64,000 nucleotides of DNA from SAR116 cluster bacterium AG-390-L20. GTDB taxonomy: Bacteria; Pseudomonadota; Alphaproteobacteria; Puniceispirillales; Marisalimonadaceae. The stretch is from contig QCHB01000004.1 of assembly GCA_003278095.1 (NCBI GenBank), positions 1 through 64,000 on the forward strand, written 5' to 3'. Positions 1 through 8,310 of this stretch are shown piece by piece. Below the pieces are notes generated by a model. The model did not search any database and was not told where the DNA came from. It saw only the letters and a list, made by a program, of their open reading frames with translations. Made by a program: the position numbers and the translations under genes. Position 1 is the stretch's first letter, and each line of letters starts with the position of its first letter.

Positions 1-111
1 TTATTAATCTCAATTCAAAATTGTTGATAATTGTAATTATTGCCTTTACTTAGATTTATTAAATATCTAAAGAATAGTCAATTATATGTAATTTCAACTT
101 TGAGTAAAAAT

Positions 112-1365
112 ATGCAAGAATTATCACACCAAATTTTGAAAGATATTCGCAATAAATTTGAACAAATAGATGAGTGTCCAGTTCAGGGAAAAAGAGTTTT
201 TTTTGAAAATGCTGGTGGAGCATTAACTCTTAAATCAGTAGTAAAATGTTCTATGAAATATGCCGCAATTCCTGATAACCAAGGAAGAGATAACGATGGA
301 TCACACGAACTTGTAAAGACAATTAATAAAGCTAAAGAAGATATACGAATTTTCATGAATGCTTCTTCTGGTCAATTTTTTGTCGGAGAAAGTGGAACCG
401 AATTATTATTTAGAATAATTATGAATGCGTGTTTAGGAACAAATAATCAAGGCATTGTATTAGGATCCACAGTAGAACATCCTGCTACAAGAAGTGCTTG
501 TTCAAGATGGTCTAAGATTTCTGGTAAAAAACATGTTTTAATTCCGCATAATGATGAAAAAGGTCTAGTTTGCAGTAAACAATATTCAAAGTATATTACT
601 AAGGATACAAAGGTGGCAACAATTTTACACACATCGCCGGTCACCGGCATGGGTATGGATATAAAAGAAATTGCAAAAGAAATTAGATCTGTTTCCCCTG
701 ATTGCTTTATCATTGTAGATGGTATTCAACATGCAGCTCATGGTCAAATTGACATAGACAATTACGATATAGACGCTTACGTAATCTCTCCATACAAAAT
801 GTTTTCAAGACATGGGTATGGATTGGCTTGGATTTCTGATAAATTAACAAATTTACCTCATGACATGTTAGTTGACGGCCCTAAAGAAACTTGGGAATTA
901 GGTACAAGAGACACTGGCGCTTACGCAACATTATCAGAGGTGGTTTCATATTTTGAATGGTTAGGCGAATGTTTTACTAATAGTAATAATAAAAGAGATA
1001 AATTTGTTGCAGCTGGTAAGGCTATTCATAAACATGAAAAAAATTTAACTCAAACAATGATATTTGGTTATGGTAACATAGCTGGTTTGTCACAGATTAA
1101 TAAAGTCAACATAATTGGTGGATTAGATAATCCTGCTAGAGAAGGACTTGTATCAATGTATGTTGACGATATACCGTCTGCTGAAGTAGTAAAAAGACTT
1201 AATAAACATGGGATAAGAACACATCTCAGAAAAGCTGACCATTATTCTGGAAATATATTAAACCCACTAAAACAGGATAGTTGTGTTAGAATATCTTTAT
1301 GTCATTACAACTCAATTGAAGAGGTTTCTCAGCTTCTAATTGCAATAAAAAAAATTTGTGAATGA
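112..1365 (+). CDS. Class V aminotransferase-fold PLP enzyme (cysteine desulfurase-like)
   Basis: This is a fold-type I PLP enzyme of the class V aminotransferase / cysteine desulfurase-like family, 417 aa from the ATG at 112. An in-frame TTG at 40 would add 24 residues with no homologous look and no ribosome site. Seen in the sequence: an N-terminal FFENAGGA segment, the VDGIQHAAHG cofactor-binding segment, and ISPYKMF, whose Lys (codon 229 from this start) should form the Schiff base. The C-terminal half has the small-domain pattern of the family. I see no group-I active-site cysteine loop, so cysteine desulfurase activity is not assured; a selenocysteine-lyase-like or kynureninase-like role is possible. 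It stands alone on the plus strand, with 280 bp of AT-rich DNA behind it. Confidence 0.8.
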   Translation: MQELSHQILKDIRNKFEQIDECPVQGKRVFFENAGGALTLKSVVKCSMKYAAIPDNQGRDNDGSHELVKTINKAKEDIRIFMNASSGQFFVGESGTELLFRIIMNACLGTNNQGIVLGSTVEHPATRSACSRWSKISGKKHVLIPHNDEKGLVCSKQYSKYITKDTKVATILHTSPVTGMGMDIKEIAKEIRSVSPDCFIIVDGIQHAAHGQIDIDNYDIDAYVISPYKMFSRHGYGLAWISDKLTNLPHDMLVDGPKETWELGTRDTGAYATLSEVVSYFEWLGECFTNSNNKRDKFVAAGKAIHKHEKNLTQTMIFGYGNIAGLSQINKVNIIGGLDNPAREGLVSMYVDDIPSAEVVKRLNKHGIRTHLRKADHYSGNILNPLKQDSCVRISLCHYNSIEEVSQLLIAIKKICE

Positions 1366-1645
1366 ATTATCAAGATTTGTGGTTTTAAAATTAGGATAAG
1401 TTCAAGATTTAATAAAATATTTTAAAATATATATACCGTAATTAAATCGCTGTTTATTATTTTCGTAACTATTTAAGTCATTTTCTTTTACTATAAATTA
1501 AAGTAATAAGCTCATTATTTTAGGAATTTCTCTTAATTTATTATAACAATTTTGAAAATTGTATTTTCTATTTTTATGAAAAAAGTTAGTTGTCTACTAT
1601 TTGGAATAACTGCTATTTGCTCCCATTCAAGGATTATTATTAGAT
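1366..1645. other. AT-rich intergenic region, no clear gene
   Basis: This is non-coding DNA between two convergent genes. The only notable content is a tiny plus-strand reading frame at 1576-1656 whose first residues (MKKVSCLLFGITAICS) look like a signal peptide. It stops after 26 codons, inside the 3' end of the neighbouring SDR gene. I see no strong terminator hairpin. Confidence 0.4.
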
Positions 1646-2353
1646 CTAATTTTTGAATTTAATTACTTTTTTTGCTGGTGACAAATTAATTTCATCCACA
1701 ACTGTATTCCTATTAAGTGTTAAAATATTAGCGACCGAATTTGAAATATCATCAACACTAATAGCGTTTTCTGGATCATCTCCTGGTAAGAAATTTAAGT
1801 TATCAAAGAAGTTTGTTCTAACCATTCCAGCATTTATTATGCATACACGTATATTATTACTCGCTACATCTTTACTTAGTGATTGTGCAAAACCTCTTAA
1901 TCCAAACTTTGAGCTACAATAAAGACTTCCATTTTTGGCACCAGACAATCCAGCCTCAGATCCTATAAATATTATATCACCTTTTTTTAATTTTTTGAAA
2001 TGAGGGAGTAAGCCTTTAGTTATAATTAAGTGAGAAGTTAAGTTCATCGAAATGAAATTATTAATTTGATCAACAGAAAAATTTTCAAGAGGACCAAACT
2101 CACCATTACCCGCATTGCTAACTAATCCATTAATTTTAGGATGATCTTTTAAAATTAGCTTAATATTTTTTTCTAAATTATGTATGTCACTTATATCAAG
2201 CGTGTATGTAATATAATTATCATGTTGTATTATTGCCTTTTTATGATCTCGAGAAATTCCAACTACTTTAGCTCCCAAATCAAGTAGTTTAGCAGTTATT
2301 GCTTTGCCTATGCCACTAGAACTTCCTGTAACTAAAACACATTTATCTTTCAT
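1646..2353 (-). CDS. SDR-family NAD(P)-dependent oxidoreductase
   Basis: This is a classical short-chain dehydrogenase/reductase of 235 aa. It has the Rossmann glycine motif TGSSSGIG (residues 9-16), the NAG motif (80-82), a catalytic Ser near 132 and the YxxxK pair Tyr145/Lys149. All active-site elements are intact, so it should be an active NAD(P)H oxidoreductase; the substrate cannot be read from sequence. It begins 18 nt after the radical-SAM gene on the same strand and is probably the last gene of the glycosyltransferase / nucleosidase / radical-SAM operon. Confidence 0.88.
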   Translation of the reverse strand: MKDKCVLVTGSSSGIGKAITAKLLDLGAKVVGISRDHKKAIIQHDNYITYTLDISDIHNLEKNIKLILKDHPKINGLVSNAGNGEFGPLENFSVDQINNFISMNLTSHLIITKGLLPHFKKLKKGDIIFIGSEAGLSGAKNGSLYCSSKFGLRGFAQSLSKDVASNNIRVCIINAGMVRTNFFDNLNFLPGDDPENAISVDDISNSVANILTLNRNTVVDEINLSPAKKVIKFKN

Positions 2354-2371
2354 AAATTTATACCAATATAA

Positions 2372-3364
2372 TCAAGCATAACATCTAAATATTTGACTAT
2401 TATCCAAATATTTTAATGTTAGGTTTTTACAAAAAACTGACATTTCTTCTTCAATATTTGTATCATAAGAAATAATACCATCATTACTATATAAAGGACT
2501 TGTGAATAAAGGCTCGTTGGGATAAAGGTTAAAAATATCCTTAAACATTTTTTTTGGAAAACGTAATGGCCCGACACTAACGGAGTGAATGGCCTCTAGT
2601 GGAATAGAATTATAGACCTTTTCTAACAAATCTTCATATAAAAATTTCCAATCTTTTCCATGAATTAATGGATCAAATCTTAGTCCAATCTTCCAACCTC
2701 TTAATGCTAAATCAGAAATAACTTGGATACGTTTTGAAATTGAAGGAACTTTATTGTCTAAGGAAGATGACATTAGGTCAGGAATTAGACTATATGCCAT
2801 AATTACATTTTCCATTGGTTCTATTGACATAAATGGCTCTCTTTGAATACTTTTTGTTCTAAATTCAATTTCAACTTCTGGGTATTGTTGAAATATTGGT
2901 AATATGTGTTTTGCAAAGCCTGTTACGTTTTCAAGGGCAAGAGAATCACAGTCGTAACCAGAAAAAAAAGTTATTTTAGAATTAATATTCTGATCAATAA
3001 CATTTTTTATACTAGCATCAAAATCTTCAAAATTAACAAAAATAACGTAATTTGCAGAGGAAAACATCCCTTGAAGAAAACAATACCTACAATCATAAAT
3101 ACAATTGTACATGTGTGAAAAGTAAAAATTTTTTGAAGATCCTATTCCAAAACCTTCTGGGGTACGCAGCACAAAACCGTCATTTTTATGAGCAAGAATT
3201 AAATTAGGGTTAGCTTTTTGTATTCTGAAGTTTTGATTTCGCTTATTAAAAATTTCAGCATATTTATCTATTTCAATGAAGCGAGACTTTTTGAACTTTT
3301 TCAGTATAGATTTAGTTCTCGGATGATCTTTTATTTTTTTTTCAATATAAATTGTTTCTATCAA
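2372..3364 (-). CDS. Radical SAM protein, spore photoproduct lyase (SplB) family
   Basis: This is a radical SAM enzyme with the cluster motif CIYDCRYC (Cys88, Cys92, Cys95 from the chosen start), the CX3CX2C spacing used by spore photoproduct lyase. It is followed by FLQG, as in SPL (YLQG). Length is about 330 aa, close to SPL. I place the start at the TTG at 3364: it has GGAG six bases upstream and forms a TTGA overlap with the stop of the nucleosidase gene, implying coupled translation. A TTG at 3376 is the alternative. Nothing else in the window suggests spores. Alphaproteobacterial members of this family are known but have no settled function; DNA photolesion repair or another nucleotide-modifying reaction are both possible. 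Confidence 0.82.
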   Translation of the reverse strand: MIETIYIEKKIKDHPRTKSILKKFKKSRFIEIDKYAEIFNKRNQNFRIQKANPNLILAHKNDGFVLRTPEGFGIGSSKNFYFSHMYNCIYDCRYCFLQGMFSSANYVIFVNFEDFDASIKNVIDQNINSKITFFSGYDCDSLALENVTGFAKHILPIFQQYPEVEIEFRTKSIQREPFMSIEPMENVIMAYSLIPDLMSSSLDNKVPSISKRIQVISDLALRGWKIGLRFDPLIHGKDWKFLYEDLLEKVYNSIPLEAIHSVSVGPLRFPKKMFKDIFNLYPNEPLFTSPLYSNDGIISYDTNIEEEMSVFCKNLTLKYLDNSQIFRCYA

Positions 3365-4212
3365 ACGTCGCTCCAATTAACCTTATTGGTTTCAATTTTA
3401 TTATTTAAAGAATTAACTACAGAACTTGAACTTTTACATTGTTTGATTAAATCCATTATTTCATTATTATCACAAAAAACTTTTAAGCGTCTCAATAAAT
3501 TCTCTAATTGGGATGATTGAGTTACTGAAAAATGCCAATTAGATGAAATTTTGAAAAAAATATCAGGCTTTGCTTTTATTTGATTTTCGTTTTCAGAGAG
3601 ATTTTCATAATATAAAACAACTTGAGCAATCTTAGTAAGATTTAACTTTAATAATTCAATTATCCTTAGTTTAGTTAATTGTTTGATGTTATTTTCAGGA
3701 CCATCAGAAATAATTTTCATAATACAAATAAATTCTTTTGAAGTTAATTTACTGGCAATATCAAAAAACGCACTTCCTTCCATATCTATTAATTCTTTTG
3801 AAGAATAATCCGTTATTGGTATATCTGTTGTTAATAGACTCATCTTAGGTAAATTCGATTTAGGCATAGTTGCTGGATATGTAATATAAGAGTTTTGATT
3901 AAAAATTTTATCCACTAGATATATATTCCCGTAATCACCTTTGCCAGATCCCGCAATACCTATATTGATCCATGAGGTCCATTTAGAAGCCTTACTAATT
4001 GTATAAAGATATGACGTGGCGGCTGCAGAATTATGCCTTCCTACTCCAGATAGGATAAGCCAATGTGTCTCTTCAATATTCTTGTAAATAGGATATAAAG
4101 TTTTTTTATTTATAAGTGCCATTTCGTAATAATCTAAAATTACTTTGGCTTCTTCTTTGAGAGCAATAACCCATCTAACTGACATTTTATTCAACAATTC
4201 ACTTTTATTCAT
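3361..4212 (-). CDS. Nucleosidase/nucleoside phosphorylase-like protein (MTAN fold)
   Basis: This 283-aa protein resembles the PNP/MTAN superfamily. Seen: an N-terminal VIALKEEAKVI strand with Glu20/Glu21 in the position of the MTAN catalytic Glu, an SGVGRHNSAAA phosphate/ribose loop (55-65), NIGIAGSG (83-90), the DMEGSAFF signature (143-150, Glu145) and an SD pair (Asp170) like the adenine-protonating Asp. So the three expected catalytic residues seem present. The C-terminal 80 or so residues have no recognisable match. The start overlaps the end of the glycosyltransferase by 8 nt and the stop overlaps the radical-SAM start. A link to radical SAM chemistry is attractive because MTANs remove 5'-deoxyadenosine, but this is inference. 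Confidence 0.72.
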   Translation of the reverse strand: MNKSELLNKMSVRWVIALKEEAKVILDYYEMALINKKTLYPIYKNIEETHWLILSGVGRHNSAAATSYLYTISKASKWTSWINIGIAGSGKGDYGNIYLVDKIFNQNSYITYPATMPKSNLPKMSLLTTDIPITDYSSKELIDMEGSAFFDIASKLTSKEFICIMKIISDGPENNIKQLTKLRIIELLKLNLTKIAQVVLYYENLSENENQIKAKPDIFFKISSNWHFSVTQSSQLENLLRRLKVFCDNNEIMDLIKQCKSSSSVVNSLNNKIETNKVNWSDV

Positions 4213-5074
4213 TTTTAAGTTTATCTAATTCAATTGACCAGTCTTGAAGTTTACCATTATATTTTTTAAAAATTTCTTTATTTCCTCTTTTAAGGGCGCC
4301 ATCTGAAACAATAGTTAATTTTTCAATTAAAGTGTCTAAAACATTTATTTTTTGTGATTTTGAAAAATGTTCATTTTTTAAATTTTTTTCTAATGATTTT
4401 ATCCTAAATCTGTCCATTCCCCAAAATTTTTTAGATAATTGGTCACTATGCCCCCCATATTTTAAAACTAATGGACTATCTAAAAATCCAACTTCTTCTT
4501 TTGCGGTTATTCTTATCCACATATCATAATCTTCGCAAACCTCAAGATTCTCGTCGAAAAGGCCATAATCGTTAAAGATTTGCTTTTTAAGAACTACACT
4601 ACTTGGAGAAATACAACATAACTGAAGGGAGTTTTTGAATATATTTCCACCTGATTTTTTATGTTTTTTTAATTGATTTAAAAATTTTTTATTTCTATAC
4701 CAAGTTTCATCTGTATGAATAATTCTGTATTTATCCTGATTAAATACAGAGTATTCGATCTGTTTTTCTAATTTTGTTGGTTTCCAAGCATCATCAGAAT
4801 CTAAAAAGGCAATCCATTTTGATTTACTTTCTAAGATTCCTTTATTTCTAGCAGCACTTACACCTCTTTTTTTTTCAATGAAATAATTTATTTCTGGAAA
4901 TAGTGATGATACCATATGATAAGTTTGATCAGTTGAACCGTTATCAACAATAATAATTTCTTTCGGCGTAATTGTTTGTTTTATAACAGAATTAATAGCT
5001 CTTTTTAATAAATCACATCTGTTATACGTTGGAATTATAACCGAAATTTCGTCAATGGCTTTATTATAAGACAT
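4205..5074 (-). CDS. Family 2 glycosyltransferase
   Basis: This is a GT-A fold inverting glycosyltransferase of 289 aa. It opens with EISVIIPTYNR and IIVDNGSTDQT, has a GVSAARNKG turn, the DSDD metal/nucleotide-sugar motif at 92-95 and an EDYDMWIR segment (181-188) that supplies the catalytic base. There are no membrane segments, so it is probably cytoplasmic or peripheral. The sugar donor and acceptor are unknown. It is the first gene of a tightly packed set with the nucleosidase-like and SPL-like genes, an unusual place for an isolated glycosyltransferase because no other polysaccharide genes are nearby. Confidence 0.88.
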   Translation of the reverse strand: MSYNKAIDEISVIIPTYNRCDLLKRAINSVIKQTITPKEIIIVDNGSTDQTYHMVSSLFPEINYFIEKKRGVSAARNKGILESKSKWIAFLDSDDAWKPTKLEKQIEYSVFNQDKYRIIHTDETWYRNKKFLNQLKKHKKSGGNIFKNSLQLCCISPSSVVLKKQIFNDYGLFDENLEVCEDYDMWIRITAKEEVGFLDSPLVLKYGGHSDQLSKKFWGMDRFRIKSLEKNLKNEHFSKSQKINVLDTLIEKLTIVSDGALKRGNKEIFKKYNGKLQDWSIELDKLKNE

Positions 5075-5093
5075 TAGATTTTATTAATTAACG

Positions 5094-5495
5094 TTAAGGC
5101 TTTTTATCAAAAGATTTTACGTTATCATCAATATAGTGAAATTTTTGTTTATCAGACGTAAAAATAGCTATTTCAGGTTCAAAAATAGCTGGATCATCAA
5201 AAGTACCTACTTTCAAAATAATTGAATTTGGTCTCATTGGGTTTCTTGTTCCAATAGCAGTACCGCATTTACTACAAAATAAGCGAGTCATTGAATTTTC
5301 TAAATCCTTTCTTTTAAATTCTTTAGGCTTACCAGATAGAAATTTAAATCCATCTAAAGGCATGATCATTAAAACGTTGGGATGTCCTCCAGTGATATAT
5401 TGACATTCCCTACAATGGCACTGAACTGAAGCTTGGGCGTCTCCATTAGAGACGTACCTAATTTCACCACAGTAACATCCACCTTCAATTTTCAT
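5094..5495 (-). CDS. GFA/CENP-V domain protein (Mss4-like zinc fold)
   Basis: This 133-aa protein belongs to the glutathione-dependent formaldehyde-activating (GFA) fold. It has the paired cysteine motifs CYCGEIRY and CHCREC in the N-terminal half and CSKCG in the second half, which bind two zincs in the family. The start is the ATG at 5495, six bases after a GGAG box; an upstream TTG would consume that box. Most GFA proteins outside Paracoccus have no proven formaldehyde role, so no reaction is assigned. It precedes the glycosyltransferase by 19 nt. Confidence 0.85.
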   Translation of the reverse strand: MKIEGGCYCGEIRYVSNGDAQASVQCHCRECQYITGGHPNVLMIMPLDGFKFLSGKPKEFKRKDLENSMTRLFCSKCGTAIGTRNPMRPNSIILKVGTFDDPAIFEPEIAIFTSDKQKFHYIDDNVKSFDKKP

Positions 5496-5525
5496 TAGAA
5501 ACTCCAAAATACTTTGTTTATATTA

Positions 5526-5825
5526 TTATAACTTTGTAACCTCTATAACTTCAATTGATTCTTGGTCATACCTTACATTAGGATTGTTATAATCATGGGG
5601 AACTTTAGTAAGTTTTTCAATTGGTAATTTATCTACCCAAAGTAAAAAATTAATTTCGACATTCTCTGCATTATCAAAATTTACTTTATTATTTATTTGA
5701 AATTCTTCATTAATTACTATTGTGTCCTCTTTAATTTCTCTGAAAGAGCCTCTTGTTGGATCATTTCCATAAAATGTTACCTCAAATCTAACTTTCCATT
5801 CATTTTTTTTAATAATTTTTTCCAA
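5526..5825 (-). CDS. Hypothetical protein, 99 aa
   Basis: I do not recognise this protein. It is hydrophilic, rich in beta-prone stretches (KVRFEVTFYG, VEINFLLWV), and has no signal peptide or cysteines. The only usable start is a TTG at 5825, since a TAA lies two codons upstream in frame. It lies 15 nt after the 74-aa gene and 18 nt before the GFA gene on the same strand, and that tight spacing is the main support that it is real. Confidence 0.55.
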   Translation of the reverse strand: MEKIIKKNEWKVRFEVTFYGNDPTRGSFREIKEDTIVINEEFQINNKVNFDNAENVEINFLLWVDKLPIEKLTKVPHDYNNPNVRYDQESIEVIEVTKL

Positions 5826-5840
5826 TTTTTAATTAATGAA

Positions 5841-6065
5841 TTATTCTTGTACTTTTAGTTTTTGTTTTTTTTCTGTTGACCTTGCAAGAGCTGGAGGGGG
5901 AATATCTTCGGTGATTTCTGCTTTAGTACATTCTAGTAAGTTCATAACTTCCTCTGCCTTCTCTTTCCTACTCCATGTATGAACTACATGATCCTCTAAA
6001 TCTTTATACAAAAACCAGTCTTTCTCGCTTTTTGAAAGCCATACTTTTATTGCATAAACAGACAT
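5841..6065 (-). CDS. Hypothetical protein, 74 aa
   Basis: This small soluble protein has an N-terminal strand-like part (MSVYAIKVWLSKSEKDWFLYKD) and a charged, proline-containing tail. I do not recognise the family. The start at 6065 is supported by a GGAG box six bases upstream. It looks like the first gene of the minus-strand run that ends with the SDR gene at 1646; the opposite-strand ppnP gene lies 140 bp away. Confidence 0.6.
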   Translation of the reverse strand: MSVYAIKVWLSKSEKDWFLYKDLEDHVVHTWSRKEKAEEVMNLLECTKAEITEDIPPPALARSTEKKQKLKVQE

Positions 6066-6204
6066 TACAAGCTCCATAATAAATTATTTTTTTCTATTAT
6101 ATAAATAATACGTCAAAAAAAAAATTAATGTAGTACTATTATGATTTAATTTCTAATGTCGTGTCTTTTAAAATAATTTCTAAAAAACAAAAGAAAGTAA
6201 GTAT

Positions 6205-6522
6205 ATGAATAATTATGAAAATGTTACTGTCGATAAGCTAGCAAATATATATTTTGATGGAAATGTAATTAGTCGTAATATCACATTTCAAGACGGATCA
6301 AAAAAAACACTTGGAGTAATGCTTCCTGGTGATTATGAGTTTAGTACACAATCAAAAGAACTAATGGAAATATTTACAGGAGAACTAGATTTAAAATTAC
6401 CTGATAATCCAGGATGGAAAATAATTAAAGGAGGCATGAGTTTCAATGTTCCTAAGAATTCTTCATTCAAGGTCAAAGTGTCAAAATTAATTAACTACAC
6501 TTGTACATACTTTGATGAATAA
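6205..6522 (+). CDS. ppnP: Pyrimidine/purine nucleoside phosphorylase PpnP (DUF1255)
   Basis: This is a small cupin-fold phosphorylase that splits nucleosides to base and ribose-1-phosphate. The 105-aa length is near the family norm of about 94-105. Recognisable parts are YFDGNVISR, the LGVMLPGDYEF segment, MEIFTGELDLKLP and the C-terminal FKVKVSKLINYTCTY, which match the DUF1255 pattern. It sits 29 bp upstream of the flavoprotein gene and may be co-transcribed with it. Confidence 0.88.
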   Translation: MNNYENVTVDKLANIYFDGNVISRNITFQDGSKKTLGVMLPGDYEFSTQSKELMEIFTGELDLKLPDNPGWKIIKGGMSFNVPKNSSFKVKVSKLINYTCTYFDE

Positions 6523-6551
6523 AATATAAATTTAAAACTTGGTTAATAGTT

Positions 6552-7769
6552 TTGAAAAGTAAAGTTATTATAATCGGCGGTGGACCAACTGGTCTTATGG
6601 CTGCATATTTATTATCTCAAAAAAAATTTGATGTGACACTCTATGACAGAAAACCAACTTTTGGTCGCAAATTTTTGCTTGCTGGTAGGGGTGGTTTAAA
6701 TATTACTCATTCAGAATGTAGAGAAAAATTTTTAGAAAAATATGGTAATTCTGCAAAAATTTTTGAACCAATTTTAAATAATTTTTCTCAAAATAAGCTT
6801 ATGAGCTTTTGTGAAATGTTAGGAGAAAAAACATTTATAGGTTCAAGTGGAAGAGTTTTTCCTAAAAGTTTTAAATCTTCTCCCCTCTTAAGATCGTGGT
6901 TATCTAAATTAAAAAATCAAGATGTTAAAATGATAACTAATCATGATTGGGTTGGATGGGAAGATAATAAACTAATTTTTAAAACTGGAATAAAAAGAAT
7001 TACAGTAGATGCTGAGATTACCTTATTAGCATTAGGTGGATTGTCATGGCCTAAATTAGGTTCTGATGGGTCTTGGATGAAAATCTTAGAAAAGTATAAT
7101 ATTGAAGTATCAAAGATACAACCTGCAAATTGCGGTTTTTTTGTAAAATGGTCTAACATTTTTAAAAATCGTTTTGCAGGATTTCCTCTCAAAGCTGTAG
7201 AACTAAGCTTTAAAAATAAAAAAATAAAAGGAGAATTTATTATCACTACAGAAGGGATAGAAGGTGGGATTATTTACTCTTTTTCTTCTATATTACGAGA
7301 TAATATAAATGAAATGGGATCAACAGAAATCACAATAGATTTAAAACCTGATTTTACTATTGAAAAAATAAAGGAACTCCTATTGAAGCCAAGGTTAAAA
7401 TTAACAATTACAAATTATTTGCGTAAAACTTTAAAATTATCAGAGGTCGCAATCGGTTTACTTATGGAGCTTAAAAATAAAGGAGGAACTAATAATCATG
7501 AAATGAGTAATCTAGCTTATGTTATAAAAAATTATAAAATAACTCTAGACAAGCCTTTTTCAATTGAACGGTGTATTTCAACTTCAGGTGGCATAAGTTT
7601 TAATTCAATAAATGAAGATTTTATGCTTGTAAATAAACCAAACACCTATGTTGCAGGAGAAATGTTAGATTGGGAAGCTCCAACAGGAGGGTATTTGTTA
7701 CAAGCTTGTATATCTAATGGGGCATTTGTAGCGAATAATATAATTAATAAAAAGAGACAAAATAAATGA
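6552..7769 (+). CDS. HI0933/BaiN-family NAD(P)/FAD-dependent flavoprotein
   Basis: This 405-aa flavoprotein starts with the FAD-binding motif VIIIGGGPTGLMAA (GxGxxG), followed by the family segment GRKFLLAGRGGLNITHSE and a C-terminal FAD-closing segment near AGEMLDWEAPTGGYLLQ. These are typical of the HI0933 / YhiN / BaiN group, including the aminoacetone oxidase-like PP_4765 subfamily. The exact substrate is not predictable. Translation begins at a TTG. Its stop codon lies inside a hairpin shared with the convergent downstream gene. Confidence 0.85.
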   Translation: MKSKVIIIGGGPTGLMAAYLLSQKKFDVTLYDRKPTFGRKFLLAGRGGLNITHSECREKFLEKYGNSAKIFEPILNNFSQNKLMSFCEMLGEKTFIGSSGRVFPKSFKSSPLLRSWLSKLKNQDVKMITNHDWVGWEDNKLIFKTGIKRITVDAEITLLALGGLSWPKLGSDGSWMKILEKYNIEVSKIQPANCGFFVKWSNIFKNRFAGFPLKAVELSFKNKKIKGEFIITTEGIEGGIIYSFSSILRDNINEMGSTEITIDLKPDFTIEKIKELLLKPRLKLTITNYLRKTLKLSEVAIGLLMELKNKGGTNNHEMSNLAYVIKNYKITLDKPFSIERCISTSGGISFNSINEDFMLVNKPNTYVAGEMLDWEAPTGGYLLQACISNGAFVANNIINKKRQNK

Positions 7770-7788
7770 AGATTTATTTTCTCTTTTT
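7749..7788. terminator. Bidirectional hairpin terminator between convergent genes
   Basis: AAAAAGAG (7749-7756), a two-base AC bulge, and AAAATAAA (7759-7766) pair with TTTATTTT (7773-7780) and CTCTTTTT (7781-7788) around a six-base loop. That gives a 16-bp stem with A and T runs on both sides, so it can work in either direction. It contains the stop codons of both flanking genes, an economical arrangement. Confidence 0.7.
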
Positions 7789-7995
7789 CCTTAACTTATT
7801 ACAAGTTTTACAACCATTGCTTCCTCTTAAATGAAGTCTTGGCTGTTGTTTAAATATACCATGCTCAGGACATATTATTATTACTTTTGATGTAAGACTT
7901 TCAAATGTAACTTTTGAGTAATCAAAAAAATCACCATGTACTTTTTTAAATTTTAAAATTAACTTTTCTGTATTTAAATTTTCTTTTTTTGACAT
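7774..7995 (-). CDS. DUF723-like zinc-ribbon mini-protein
   Basis: This 73-aa protein has the pattern K-VHG-FDYS-V, VIIICPEHGIFKQQP and HLRGSNGCKTC, which I recognise from DUF723-like modules found in phage and mobile-element proteins next to nuclease domains. CPEH plus CKTC may form a treble-clef or zinc-ribbon site. Here only the module exists, with no nuclease domain attached. The start has a strong site (GGAGAG, three bases before the ATG). Function is unknown; it may be a remnant of, or domesticated from, a mobile element. Confidence 0.7.
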   Translation of the reverse strand: MSKKENLNTEKLILKFKKVHGDFFDYSKVTFESLTSKVIIICPEHGIFKQQPRLHLRGSNGCKTCNKLRKKRK

Positions 7996-8310
7996 AAGCT
8001 CTCCAAGAAAAAAATATATAATACAAATAATCGTAATTATTTATGTAATGCCTTTGTTTATTCGGTTAATATTCAAAGTGTATAACTTTATGTGTCTACA
8101 TTTCTCTCTTGTAACTTTCAAGTTTTTATAAATAACTTTTTGATACTCAGTTTGGTAATGTAATTAAAAGAATTTTTTTAAAAAATTTTTAAAAAAATAA
8201 AATATAAAAGTTAAATATTGATTTAAGAAAAATTATAGAGTATCAAATTTATACTAAACATATATTTTGTTATGCAAGTCTATTTACACCAATTAATTAC
8301 AGAGGTTTTT
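7996..8310. other. Very AT-rich intergenic region
   Basis: About 315 bp lie between two divergent genes. It contains long A and T runs near 8165-8210 that can fold on themselves. I see no gene, tRNA or clear regulatory box; promoters for both flanking genes should be here. Confidence 0.4.

Noticed and set aside
1576-1656. Small plus-strand frame opening like a signal peptide
   Set aside because: It stops after 26 codons and overlaps the opposite gene; too short to call, though it could be a remnant of a lost secreted protein.
8160-8215. Transcription terminator or hairpin in the A/T runs
   Set aside because: Runs of A and T fold by chance in DNA this AT-rich, and no gene end is near enough.
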